Below are positions 6,911 through 14,377 of a DNA stretch of 14,412 bases, piece after piece. Source of the stretch: CAZAGT01 sp964484515. Lineage in GTDB: Bacteria > Desulfobacterota > DSM-4660 > Desulfatiglandales > HGW-15. Position 1 is the stretch's first letter; each line of letters opens with the position of its first letter. The position numbers and the translations under genes were made by a program. The DNA is taken from the NCBI GenBank assembly GCA_964484515.1, contig CAZAGT010000105.1, positions 1-14,412 of the forward strand, given 5' to 3'. Under the pieces are notes generated by a model. The model was not told the origin of the DNA. It made no database searches and worked only from the letters and a program-made list of their open reading frames with translations.

Positions 6911-7651
6911 ATGGATAAAAAAAACTTGGCGCTTCTGGCCGTTATATCTGCCTTAATTGTTAACTTTGCAGCCATTTCGGAGGCACAAAATATGGACAAG
7001 AATCAAGCTCTGAGTGCAAAACAGCAAAGCATCGTCCCCATCGCGGCCTTTACCGCCAACGGCGATATGGAAAAACTGAAAACAGCTTTGAATGAGGGCC
7101 TTGATGCCGGTTTGACCGTGAATGAAATCAAGGAAATCCTCGTGCAGATGTATGCCTATGCGGGATTCCCGCGCAGTCTGAACGGCATCCACGCCTTTAT
7201 GGCGGTTATGGACGAGCGGCAGGCAAAAGGCATTAAGGATGAAATCGGCAAAGAAGCCAGTCCGGTGCCCGCGGGCATGAACAAGGATGAATATGGCGCA
7301 AAGGTGCGGGCAAAGCTTGCCGGGCGGGAAGTTATTCCGCCTCCCAGCGGGTTTCAACTGTTCACGCCCATCATTGACACGTTCCTGAAAGAGCATCTTT
7401 TTGCGGATATCTTTGCCCGCGATAACCTGGATTACAAGAGCAGGGAACTGGCGACCATTTCGGCCCTTGCCAGCATGACAGGCACCGCTGGCCAGCTGCG
7501 GTTCCATCTTGGTGCCGCGATGAATACTGGACTGACCGAAGCTCAGATGAAGGATTTCATTTCCGTACTCAAATCCAAGGTAGGTAAAAAGGAAGCCGAG
7601 AGTGCCTATGAAGTACTAGGTAAGGTGCTAACCCACAGGCAGGCAAATTAG
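6911..7651 (+). CDS. Secreted two-domain carboxymuconolactone-decarboxylase (CMD)-like protein
   Basis: The 246-residue protein starts at ATG 6911; AAGGAG (6899-6904) overlaps the cupin stop codon. Residues 1-26 form a signal peptide (KKNLALLAVISALIVNFAAI, then SEAQ). Two CMD/AhpD-like repeats follow: the first at about 34-108 (LSAKQQSIVPIAAFTANGD, EGLDAGLTVNEIKEILVQMY, AYAGFPRSLNGIHAF), the second at about 155-240 (YKSRELATISALASMTGTAG, QLRFHLGAAMNTGLTEAQM). There is no cysteine anywhere, so AhpD-type CxxC peroxidase activity is excluded; it resembles the decarboxylase-like branch. In other genomes CMD and cupin proteins of this type are adjacent or fused, which matches the cupin 10 nt upstream. 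The actual reaction is unknown. With the cupin split, expression may be reduced or driven from IS sequence. Confidence 0.85.
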   Translation: MDKKNLALLAVISALIVNFAAISEAQNMDKNQALSAKQQSIVPIAAFTANGDMEKLKTALNEGLDAGLTVNEIKEILVQMYAYAGFPRSLNGIHAFMAVMDERQAKGIKDEIGKEASPVPAGMNKDEYGAKVRAKLAGREVIPPPSGFQLFTPIIDTFLKEHLFADIFARDNLDYKSRELATISALASMTGTAGQLRFHLGAAMNTGLTEAQMKDFISVLKSKVGKKEAESAYEVLGKVLTHRQAN

Positions 7652-7732
7652 TATTCAGAGAAAATCAGCATCATGAGGAACGAGTCGTCAAAAAAACAGC
7701 TCTGAGAACCCTGGACTCTCAAAGATAACATC

Positions 7733-8764
7733 ATGAGATCAAAAAAGATTAAAAGACGTGGGATAGGAATGATCGGGGTATTGTTATTCTCGATGTTGTC
7801 ACTCTTTAGGGGGAATGTTGCTGTGGCGTCTGATGGTAATGAAGGGAAAATCATGAAGAGCGAAAGGAAAGTAGAAGAAACTCACTCCCATCTAACAACC
7901 CATGACACTGTCCGCCATATTGTGACACACCCGGCATTTGAAGGCTTTGGTCAGTATTTACTGCCGTGGGATAATAACACAAATTATTACAACACATCAC
8001 TGAATAATGTTGGTTCGCTCTTGCCGTATCACAACCATGTGGACCCGATCATAGTAGTGGGCGCAATTAACCACATGATTGAGGAAATCAACGACGGCAA
8101 AACCATATTCTACGAGTTCTACACCGAACAGCAAAAGCAGGAGAACCCCAGCAAAAAGTCCACCGGCCTCTTCTTCTTCAGGGGTAAACCGGGAGCTCCG
8201 TTTGCTATTGTGTGTCCTGGTGGAGGATTTGCCTATGTTGGTTCCCTCCATGAAGGCTTTCCACACGCCATAGAGCTGAGTCAAAAAGGGTATAATGCTT
8301 TCGTATTGAAATATCGCGTGGGGAGTGAGCTAAGGGCTACCGAAGACTTGGCGGCAGCCATATCTTATATTTTTGAGAAAGCGGAAATGTTTGAAGTCAA
8401 TGTTGAAGATTATTCTTTATGGGGTAGCTCGGCTGGCGCAAGGATGGTAGGTAATATTGCCTTACGTGGAACTGCCAGCTTTGGAGGTCATGATCTTCCT
8501 AAACCGCGTATGGTAGTCATTGCTTATACCGGTCATACAAGCTTTTCTGAAAACTATCCTCCAACTTTTATTACGGTAAGCGAGGATGATAGAATCGTTA
8601 ATGTATCAGTGGTAGATAGACGTTTTGAGAACATGAGAAACGCCGGAATAGAAGTCGAGTATCGTAAATATAAGAATGCCGGTCACGGCTTTGGGCTCGG
8701 TGTTGGTACGGATGCCGAAGGGTGGATGGAATACGCTATTCAGTTTTGGGAAAACCATCAATGA
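7733..8764 (+). CDS. Secreted alpha/beta hydrolase (acetylxylan-esterase/BD-FAE-like)
   Basis: The 343-residue protein has a basic n-region (MRSKKIKRRG) and a hydrophobic stretch (IGMIGVLLFSMLSLF), so it is probably exported. After about 100 residues of less familiar sequence comes an esterase fold: oxyanion strand AIVCPGGGFAYVG (158-170), nucleophile elbow G-S-S233-A-G, then probable acid D285 or D286 in VSEDDRIV and H318 in NAGHGFG. It resembles small-carbohydrate or feruloyl/acetyl esterases; the substrate is not evident. The start at 7733 has only a weak ribosome binding site; ATG 7769 would keep part of the signal peptide. Codons are clearly AT-richer than in the reductases upstream, hinting at a separate origin. 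It begins 81 nt after the CMD gene. Confidence 0.83.
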   Translation: MRSKKIKRRGIGMIGVLLFSMLSLFRGNVAVASDGNEGKIMKSERKVEETHSHLTTHDTVRHIVTHPAFEGFGQYLLPWDNNTNYYNTSLNNVGSLLPYHNHVDPIIVVGAINHMIEEINDGKTIFYEFYTEQQKQENPSKKSTGLFFFRGKPGAPFAIVCPGGGFAYVGSLHEGFPHAIELSQKGYNAFVLKYRVGSELRATEDLAAAISYIFEKAEMFEVNVEDYSLWGSSAGARMVGNIALRGTASFGGHDLPKPRMVVIAYTGHTSFSENYPPTFITVSEDDRIVNVSVVDRRFENMRNAGIEVEYRKYKNAGHGFGLGVGTDAEGWMEYAIQFWENHQ

Positions 8765-9084
8765 CAGGAAAACTTATCTCGGAGCGCAAGCAGAACGGAC
8801 GACTTAAAGGTACAATAGCGACAAGTAAACTGCACGGCGGCATACTGTTTGGGAATAGCAGGGTTGGTCGAAGTTGAGATATGGATGGGAGATCACAACT
8901 ATGGTCGATTCCGTGATCAGAGAGTGTGATCTCAGCTTTCTGAATTCGCAAGAACCTTGTGGTTTGGTTGACTTTCGCAGGTATTAACACGCTGAGCTTT
9001 CGTGAAATACTCTCAATAAATCACCGCTTTTCCTAAGCATAAGTTATTGGCAATCTGGATTGCGATCAAGGAGGTGCCTTTTAA
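8765..9084. other. 320-nt intergenic region with a long inverted repeat
   Basis: No gene is visible on either strand. The main structure is the perfect 9-bp inverted repeat at 8889-8933; the remainder shows no terminator with a T-run and no clear promoter. It separates the hydrolase from the sulfatase unit. Confidence 0.5.
8889..8933. repeat. Perfect 9-bp inverted repeat with 27-nt spacer
   Basis: GAGATCACA (8889-8897) and TGTGATCTC (8925-8933) are exact reverse complements. A further GTGATC sits in the spacer at 8913-8918, a direct repeat of GTGATC at 8926-8931. It could be a regulator site with several half-sites upstream of the sulfatase, or an RNA stem-loop. Confidence 0.55.
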
Positions 9085-9150
9085 ATGATTATCAAGTTCT
9101 ATTTTCAGGTTTTGACAATTTCGATTTCCCATGAGGTACACTCAATTTGA
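9085..9150 (+). CDS. Possible leader peptide of 21 residues before the sulfatase
   Basis: ATG 9085 follows an excellent AAGGAGGTG ribosome binding site (9068-9076) with eight bases of spacing. The ORF encodes MIIKFYFQVLTISISHEVHS followed by I and ends at TGA 9148-9150, 55 nt before the sulfatase start. I do not recognise the peptide. Such strong initiation signals are rarely wasted, so it is either a translated leader or the remaining start of a lost gene. Confidence 0.35.
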   Translation: MIIKFYFQVLTISISHEVHSI

Positions 9151-9205
9151 GGAGTACGTGAAAGAGACCGTTCAAGACAAAAACCAAAGCAAAGGAGGAA
9201 AAGGT

Positions 9206-10797
9206 ATGCATTTCTGGATGAGGACGGTGTCTAGTGTGGCGATTGTGCTTCTGGTAGGGATGGCGTTTGTCACCGTTCCAGCAGCGGCGGCAGAGCAAAA
9301 GAAACCCAATATCCTGGTCATCTGGGGGGACGACATCGGCATATGGAACATCAGCCACAACAATCGCGGGATGATGGGCTACATGACGCCGAACATCGAC
9401 CGGATCGCTAATGAAGGAGTTGCCTTCACCGACTACTATGGTCAGCAGTCCTGCACTGCCGGACGCGCCGCCTTTCTCGGAGGAAACGTTCCCGTACGCA
9501 CCGGCATGACCAAGCTCGGCCTGCCCGGCGCCAAGGAAGCTGGCAGAAGACCGACGTCACCATCGCCACGGTGATGAAAAGCCTGGGCTATGCCACCGGC
9601 CAATTCGGCAAAAACCACCAAGGCGACCGTGACGAACATCTCCCAACGATGCATGGCTTCGACGAGTTCCTAGGCAACCTCTACCATCTTAACGCGGAAG
9701 AGGAACCAGAGAACCGCGATTATCCAGGCGACATGGTTCTCGCCAACGGTAAGACCTTCCGGGAGCAATACGGCCCGCGCGGCGTGCTCCACGCATGGGC
9801 GAATCCTGACGGTACCCAGAAAATCGAAGACACCGGTCCGCTGACCAAAAAAAGGATGGAGACCATCGACGACGAGACCATCGCTGCGGCCAAAGACTTC
9901 ATCAATCGGCAGCACAAAGCGAACAAGCCGTTCTTCGTCTGGTGGAACGGAACACGGATGCATTTCCGCACGCACGTGAAAAAGGAACACACCGGTATCT
10001 CAGGGCCGAGCGGCAACGAGTACCATGACGGCATGGTCGAGCACGATATGCACGTGGGCGAACTGCTCAAGCTGCTCGACGAACTAGGCATTGCCGAAAG
10101 CACCATCGTGTTCTATTCCACCGACAACGGCCCCCATTTCAACACCTGGCCCGACGCCGCAAACACACCCTTTCGAAGCGAGAAGAACAGTAACTGGGAG
10201 GGAGCATATCGCGTGCCAGCTTTCGTCCGGTGGCCGGGTCACTTGCCGGCGGGCGTTACTTTGAACGGTATCGTCTCGCACGAGGACTGGCTGCCGACAT
10301 TCGCCGCCGTCGCCGGTGCGCCGGACATCAAGGAGAAGCTTCTGAAGGGTGCGGACCTCAATGGACGCCACTACCGCAATTACATTGATGGCAACAACAT
10401 GCTTGATTACCTCAGCGGCAAGGTGAAGGAGTCGCCGCGCAAGGAGTTCATTTATGTGAACGATGATGGAAAGATCGTGGCCATGCGTTATGACGCTTGG
10501 AAGGCAGTCTTCCTGGAGAACCGGGGCGTAGCCTTCGGCGTGTGGCGCGAGCCCTTCACCGAGTTGCGCATACCGCTCCTGTTCAATCTGCGCCGTGATC
10601 CCTTCGAGAAGGCGCAGCACAACTCCAACACCTACAACGACTGGTTCCTCGACCGGGCCTTCGTTCTGGTGCCGCTGCAGCAACTGGCCGGCAAGTTTCT
10701 CATGACCATGAAGGAGTATCCGCCAAGCCAGACACCCGGTTCATTCAACCTGGAGAAAATCCAGAAACAAATTGAAGCCGGTGCCGGTGGGTACTAA
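9206..10797 (+). pseudogene. Secreted arylsulfatase with a single-base frameshift
   Basis: ATG 9206 has AAAGGAGG seven bases upstream. Frame one gives a signal peptide (MHFWMRTVSSVAIVLLVGMA, then FVTVPAAAAEQ) and the sulfatase start (KPNILVIWGDDIGIWNISHN), with metal ligands D42/D43 and C83 in S-C83-T-A-G-R, the formylglycine-type C-x-A-x-R site. At about 9539 one base is missing: the frame runs into KEAGRRPTSPSPR and stops at 9574, while the other frame continues the family sequence from GSWQKTDVTIATVMKSLGYA, then TGQFGKNHQGDRDEHLP, to the stop at 10797. Adding one G gives KEGWQKTD and a 530-residue protein of normal length. Later ligands (FYSTDNGPH, SEKNSNWEG) are intact. It would hydrolyse sulfate esters in the periplasm. 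Either a recent pseudogene or an assembly error; no slippery run is visible at the site. Confidence 0.88.
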
Positions 10798-11058
10798 GCG
10801 GCTCTCCTGGGCTAAATCATAACTAATCCACCGATTATACCGGTGAGAAATGAAAAGGTTCTACCGTTTCAGGCGTGAGAAAATCTTTTTGCCGAAGACC
10901 GAGTGAGCGCGATGAATGAATGTAGGGTGCCTTTTCCGAGCGCAGCACAATCGGTCTGCTCGGGAAACAGATCCTACGCACACAAAGGGAGATCCTGAAG
11001 ATCTTAGGATCGGAGAAGTCCATGCATGCAATAAGCCCCGATCATCCCCTGAATATTG

Positions 11059-11077
11059 AGGCCCCTTTTAGGGGCCT
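11059..11077. terminator. Hairpin between convergent sulfatase and transporter genes
   Basis: AGGCCCC-TTTTA-GGGGCCT is a perfect 7-bp GC-rich stem with a 5-nt loop, placed between two genes pointing at each other, where a bidirectional terminator is expected. Neither strand has a long T-run after the stem, so strength is uncertain. Confidence 0.5.
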
Positions 11078-11084
11078 TCCTCAT

Positions 11085-11105
11085 ACCACCAGTTCTACTG
11101 GTGGT
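11085..11105 (-). terminator. Hairpin overlapping the permease stop codon
   Basis: ACCACCAG-TTCTA-CTGGTGGT forms a perfect 8-bp stem with a 5-nt loop; the permease stop codon (11095-11097) falls in the loop. With the hairpin at 11059-11077 it makes a tandem stem pair at the 3' end of the transporter mRNA. It lacks a T-run. Confidence 0.4.
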
Positions 11106-12699
11106 CGCTGATTGAGATTTCTGCCATCAAGAAGGCCCTGGCAACTTCAGCAGGGCTCTGCTTCTTGGCGTCCACCTTGAAGTTCAGGTCCTGCATAAGG
11201 GAATCGTCAAGAAGGCCTCCGAGGGAGGAGAGAATTTTCGTGAGTTCCGGATAGGCATCGAGGAGCACCTCGTTGATCACAGGAGCCGCTTGATAGGGAG
11301 GAAAGTACCCACGATCATCTTTCAGCGGCTTCAAATCGTATGAAGCAATGCGACCGTCCGTGGCAAAGGCGCAAATTACGTCCACCTCTCCTTTTGCCAC
11401 GGCCTGGTACATGAGGGCGGGATCCATGTCTCGTACTTTGCCGAATTCCAACTCGTAGACCTGCTTAAGACCGACATACCCATCAGGCCTTTCCACAAAT
11501 TCAGAGGTGAATCCGGCCCGCAGCTGTTGCGCGGGGCCCCGAAGATCGGAGATCGAAATCCACCCATGCTTCTCCGCATCAGTCCGGCGAACCGTGATCG
11601 CATAAGTGTTGTTGAATCCGAATGGTGGCAGCCATATGACCCCATACCGTTCACGGTAGGCTCTATCAACATGCCTAAAGGCCTCCTCGGGATCTGAAAT
11701 GACCGGCTGTTTCAGGATGGCGGTCAGTGCGGTACCCGTATACTCCGGATAGAGGTCGATCTCCTCATTAATAAGGGCTTCGTGGCATATCATCGTACCG
11801 CCCAGGTTGAAGCGCCGCTCCACACGCAGGCTGGTCCTATTTTCGATCAGCTGGGCCATGAGTTCTCCTAGAATGAGCTGCTCCGTAAAGTTCTTGGTCC
11901 CGATCCGAATCGTTCCCAACGGCTGTCGCGAAAGGCCGGATGCCCGCAGACCCGTAAAAGGTCCCATGAGAAAAGAAAGCATTCCTCCCAGGATCAGGCA
12001 GACCGGCATTAACAGCGACCCGAAGCGAACCACCTTTCTGATCGCTCCCTTTGCGTTTGGCACCGTGGTGGGCCGTAAGGCCCATTGCGAGGCCCCAATC
12101 GCAAAGTCCATCATCAAGGCCAGCAGGGCGGCAGGGATAGCTCCCAACAGAATCAGTTTCGTATCGGAGAGGGCCAGGCCGCGGTTGATGAACTGGCCGA
12201 GCCCACCGGCACCAATGAACGCGGAGAGGGTGGCGATCCCAACCCCGATGACGGCGGCCGTTCGGATACCCGTCAGGATGACCGGCCCTGCCAATGGGAT
12301 CCTGATCATCGCAAGCTGTTGGTATTCGGTCATGCCGATGCCTCGGGCGGCTTCGATAACCTCGGCAGAGACCCCTTCAAGTCCAGCGACGGTGTTTCGC
12401 ACAATCGGCAGGAGGGCGTACAACGTGAGGGCGATCAGGGCCGGTATGACGCCAATCTTCTGCAACAAGGCGAGCAGGAAGACCAACATGGCCAGACTCG
12501 GTATCGTTTGAACGATGCCGACAGACGCCATAACTGCGCTTCGCAACCAGGTTGCCCGAATCAGAATAATGCCGAGCGGCAACCCAATAAGTACCGCTGC
12601 CAGGGTGGAGCAGCCGGTCAGCATGAGATGCTCACTTGTCCGCAACAGAAGCTCAGGGAGGCGCTCGCTGACAAAGGCGACAAAAGAATGCGCGTCCAT
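11095..12699 (-). CDS. Fused permease/substrate-binding protein of a quaternary-amine (betaine/choline-type) ABC transporter
   Basis: The 534-residue protein starts at ATG 12699, overlapping the ATPase stop by one base (TGATG), so translation is coupled; a GTG at 12702 is the only alternative. Residues 1-250 are a multi-helix ABC permease with the EAA loop EAARGIGMTEYQQLAMIRIP at about 116-135, which docks on the ATPase, and a final helix at about 229-245. From about 262 an extracytoplasmic OpuAC-type binding domain follows (GTIRIGTKNFTEQLILGELM, EEIDLYPEYTGTALTAILK, PPFGFNNTYAITVR). Fused proteins like this occur in OpuC/Bus/EgtU-type systems and let one polypeptide capture and transport the ligand. 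Betaine, choline, carnitine or ergothioneine are all possible; sequence by eye does not decide. It appears intact. Confidence 0.92.
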   Translation of the reverse strand: MDAHSFVAFVSERLPELLLRTSEHLMLTGCSTLAAVLIGLPLGIILIRATWLRSAVMASVGIVQTIPSLAMLVFLLALLQKIGVIPALIALTLYALLPIVRNTVAGLEGVSAEVIEAARGIGMTEYQQLAMIRIPLAGPVILTGIRTAAVIGVGIATLSAFIGAGGLGQFINRGLALSDTKLILLGAIPAALLALMMDFAIGASQWALRPTTVPNAKGAIRKVVRFGSLLMPVCLILGGMLSFLMGPFTGLRASGLSRQPLGTIRIGTKNFTEQLILGELMAQLIENRTSLRVERRFNLGGTMICHEALINEEIDLYPEYTGTALTAILKQPVISDPEEAFRHVDRAYRERYGVIWLPPFGFNNTYAITVRRTDAEKHGWISISDLRGPAQQLRAGFTSEFVERPDGYVGLKQVYELEFGKVRDMDPALMYQAVAKGEVDVICAFATDGRIASYDLKPLKDDRGYFPPYQAAPVINEVLLDAYPELTKILSSLGGLLDDSLMQDLNFKVDAKKQSPAEVARAFLMAEISISDHQ

Positions 12700-13457
12700 C
12701 ACAGGTAATCTCTAAATTCTGCGAGTTGTCTCGCCGGCTTCGCAAATAGATCGTGCACGAACTGGGTGGCCGGCGAGGTCAGGATGTCCTCTTTCGTTCC
12801 AATCTGCTCCAATTTGCCGTTATGGAGAATGGCTATGCGGTCCCCCAGGAGAAGGGCCTCGAAAATATCATGGGTCACAAATACGATGGTCTTTTCCAGA
12901 CGTTTCCTCAGGGCAATCAGTTCCCGCTGCAAGGCCTCTCGCGTCAGGGCGTCCAGGGCACCGAACGGTTCATCCATGAGTAAATACTCAGGGTCAGCCG
13001 CGAGGGCGCGTGCCACCCCGACCCTTTGCTGCTGCCCTCCTGAAAGCTCATCGGGAAATCGGTCGGCGAAGGCCTCCACCGGCAGACCCACGGTCTCCAG
13101 GAGCTCTTGAACGCGGTTCACTCTCCTCTCAGTGGGCCAACCCAAAAGGCGCGGCACAGCTCCGACATTCTGTTCAATGGTCATGTGCGGGAAGAGCCCG
13201 ATGCCTTGGAATACATAGCCGATTTGTCGCCGAAGGCTTATGGGGTCATGATCCTTGACATTCGTTCCGCCGATCTCAATAATGCCTTCGGTCGGTTCGA
13301 TCAGACGGTTGATCATCTTCAGGGTCGTGGTCTTGCCGCACCCGGAGGAGCCAAGCAGGACAAGGGTTTCACCCTGTTTCACATCGAGTGTGAGGTCTCT
13401 TACGGCGTAGGATAACCCCCCATCGAATGTCTTGCAAAGATGGGTTAGCCGGATCAT
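12699..13457 (-). CDS. Quaternary-amine ABC transporter ATP-binding protein
   Basis: The 252-residue protein is set to start at ATG 13457 (MIRLTHLCKTFDGGLSYAVR), where family members begin; a TTG at 13523 would add 22 low-complexity, Lys/Ser-rich residues after a run of eight A's and has no ribosome binding site. The ATG site is also weakly preceded (GGACT), so the start is not certain. Motifs are Walker A G36SSGCGKTT, Q-loop Q84 (YVFQGIG), signature LSGGQQQRVGVARA (138-151), Walker B YLLMDEPFGALD (158-169) and H-loop H196 (FVTHD). Unlike OpuA/OpuC/ProV ATPases it stops soon after the ATPase core (QLAEFRDYL) and lacks C-terminal CBS domains, so ionic-strength gating by CBS is not expected. 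It energises the fused permease encoded directly downstream. Confidence 0.92.
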   Translation of the reverse strand: MIRLTHLCKTFDGGLSYAVRDLTLDVKQGETLVLLGSSGCGKTTTLKMINRLIEPTEGIIEIGGTNVKDHDPISLRRQIGYVFQGIGLFPHMTIEQNVGAVPRLLGWPTERRVNRVQELLETVGLPVEAFADRFPDELSGGQQQRVGVARALAADPEYLLMDEPFGALDALTREALQRELIALRKRLEKTIVFVTHDIFEALLLGDRIAILHNGKLEQIGTKEDILTSPATQFVHDLFAKPARQLAEFRDYL

Positions 13458-13519
13458 GGGTGCCAGTCCAACATCTTCAGAACGAGGATTTGGGGAGGAG
13501 TCTCTCTTTTTTTTAACGA

Positions 13520-13544
13520 CCAAGCACGTTTTTTTGGTGCTTGG
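13520..13544. repeat. Perfect 8-bp inverted repeat in the transporter leader
   Basis: CCAAGCAC (13520-13527) and GTGCTTGG (13537-13544) are exact reverse complements around a 9-nt GTTTTTTTG loop. It lies downstream of the predicted minus-strand promoter, so it would form a hairpin in the transporter mRNA leader, and it touches the plus-strand -35 region. Possible operator or leader structure. Confidence 0.55.
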
Positions 13545-13569
13545 AGCTGAAATAATTTGTATATATAAT
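13541..13569 (+). promoter_or_regulatory. Predicted promoter of the MarR gene
   Basis: A perfect -10 TATAAT at 13564-13569 lies 17 bp after a weak -35, TTGGAG, at 13541-13546. It directs transcription toward the MarR gene at 13632. Confidence 0.5.
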
Positions 13570-13574
13570 TATAT
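13563..13574. promoter_or_regulatory. AT palindrome ATATAATTATAT spanning both -10 boxes, possible MarR operator
   Basis: A perfect 12-bp palindrome between the divergent genes contains both TATAAT elements. AT-rich palindromes overlapping promoters are typical MarR-family operators, so the adjacent regulator could shut off both directions from this single site. This is inference from position and symmetry. Confidence 0.42.
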
Positions 13575-13595
13575 GAACTAAAACCTTTTTACCAA
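13568..13595 (-). promoter_or_regulatory. Predicted promoter of the transporter operon
   Basis: On the minus strand, TATAAT (plus coordinates 13568-13573) lies 16 bp after TTGGTA (13590-13595). It points to the ATPase gene and shares two bases with the opposing -10 box. Confidence 0.48.
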
Positions 13596-13631
13596 AAATA
13601 AGACTGCTTGACAAGACGGCGGCGTGGCTCC

Positions 13632-14096
13632 ATGAGTGCAAGTTCCCAACACGAGACCAACCGGGAGATCATCTTCTCGATCAGAAGATTGATTCAGGCC
13701 AGGGAGCTCTATACAAAGGAGCTCAGCAGGACCTATCAAGTCAGCGCCTCACAACTCAATTGCATCCTGGCCCTTTACGAGAATGGACCGTTGCCCCCTT
13801 CCCGGATCGCCAGGGAAATGATGGTCAAGTCGAGCACCGTCACCGGTGTTGTGGACCGACTAGAGCAGAAAGGACTTGTGCGAAGGGCAAGGAACTCGCC
13901 GGATCGCCGGGTCATCAATGTTGAGCTGACGGAGGCCGGCACACGCCTTGCCGAAAATGCGCCACCCCCCATTCAGCAGAAAATTATCGATGGGCTCAGC
14001 ACCCTGACCGAGAGACAGGTGAATCGAATCGTGAAAGCCCTTCAGATGCTCACCAGCATGCTCGATGTCCAGGATCTGGATGTTGAGAAACCATGA
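13632..14096 (+). CDS. MarR-family transcriptional regulator
   Basis: The 154-residue protein starts at ATG 13632 (MSASSQHETNREIIFSIRRL); an in-frame TTG at 13608 would add eight mostly Arg residues. Neither start has a clear ribosome binding site. An N-terminal dimerisation helix is followed by the winged helix-turn-helix: SQLNCILALYENGPLPPSRI, AREMMVKSSTVTGVVDRLEQ and KGLVRRARNSPDRRVINVEL, with the MarR wing signature D-R-R. A C-terminal dimerisation helix (LTERQVNRIVKALQMLTSML) completes the fold. It is divergent from the quaternary-amine transporter. GbsR and OpcR, MarR-type repressors of choline/betaine uptake in Bacillus, show a comparable arrangement, so a local repressor responding to the transported compound is plausible but unproven. 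Confidence 0.9.
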   Translation: MSASSQHETNREIIFSIRRLIQARELYTKELSRTYQVSASQLNCILALYENGPLPPSRIAREMMVKSSTVTGVVDRLEQKGLVRRARNSPDRRVINVELTEAGTRLAENAPPPIQQKIIDGLSTLTERQVNRIVKALQMLTSMLDVQDLDVEKP

Positions 14097-14377
14097 CAGC
14101 CGTTTGTTGCGGATTTTCGATTTCAGCAGTATATTTCCTTTTTTCCCTGATTCAAGGCCCTTAGTCCGCGCCGCATTTCCCTCCAATACATGATTGACCT
14201 CATAGTCTCCTCATAAAGACTGTTCTAGAATGTTGCCTATTAAGGAATTGGGGTCTGGCTGCCGAAAAAAGACTTGATATAAAAACAGTTTTATTGTTAT
14301 TATTATAGGTCAAAGTATTTTGGGGCCTATCGTACTGAAAGAACACATGAATAGGAGATCACCAGCTAGGAGTATGC
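14097..14377. other. 281-nt intergenic region after the MarR gene
   Basis: No gene or convincing terminator is visible. The right half is AT-rich and carries the predicted promoter at 14274-14303 and the leader of the gene starting at 14378. Confidence 0.5.
14274..14303 (+). promoter_or_regulatory. Predicted promoter for the gene starting at 14378
   Basis: TTGATA (14274-14279) and TATTAT (14298-14303) are 18 bp apart in an AT-rich stretch, about 75 nt before the start codon. Confidence 0.4.

Noticed and set aside
12085..12708. Long plus-strand open frame of 207 codons opposite the permease
   Set aside because: It is a shadow of the well-supported permease frame on the other strand; its sequence is polar and low in recognisable motifs, with no ribosome binding site.
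13457..13523. TTG at 13523 as the ATPase start
   Set aside because: The extra residues are Lys/Ser-rich and unlike the family, with no ribosome binding site; ATG 13457 aligns with the usual start.
13520..13544. Inverted repeat as an intrinsic terminator
   Set aside because: The T-run is in the loop rather than after the stem on either strand, and it lies in a promoter region.
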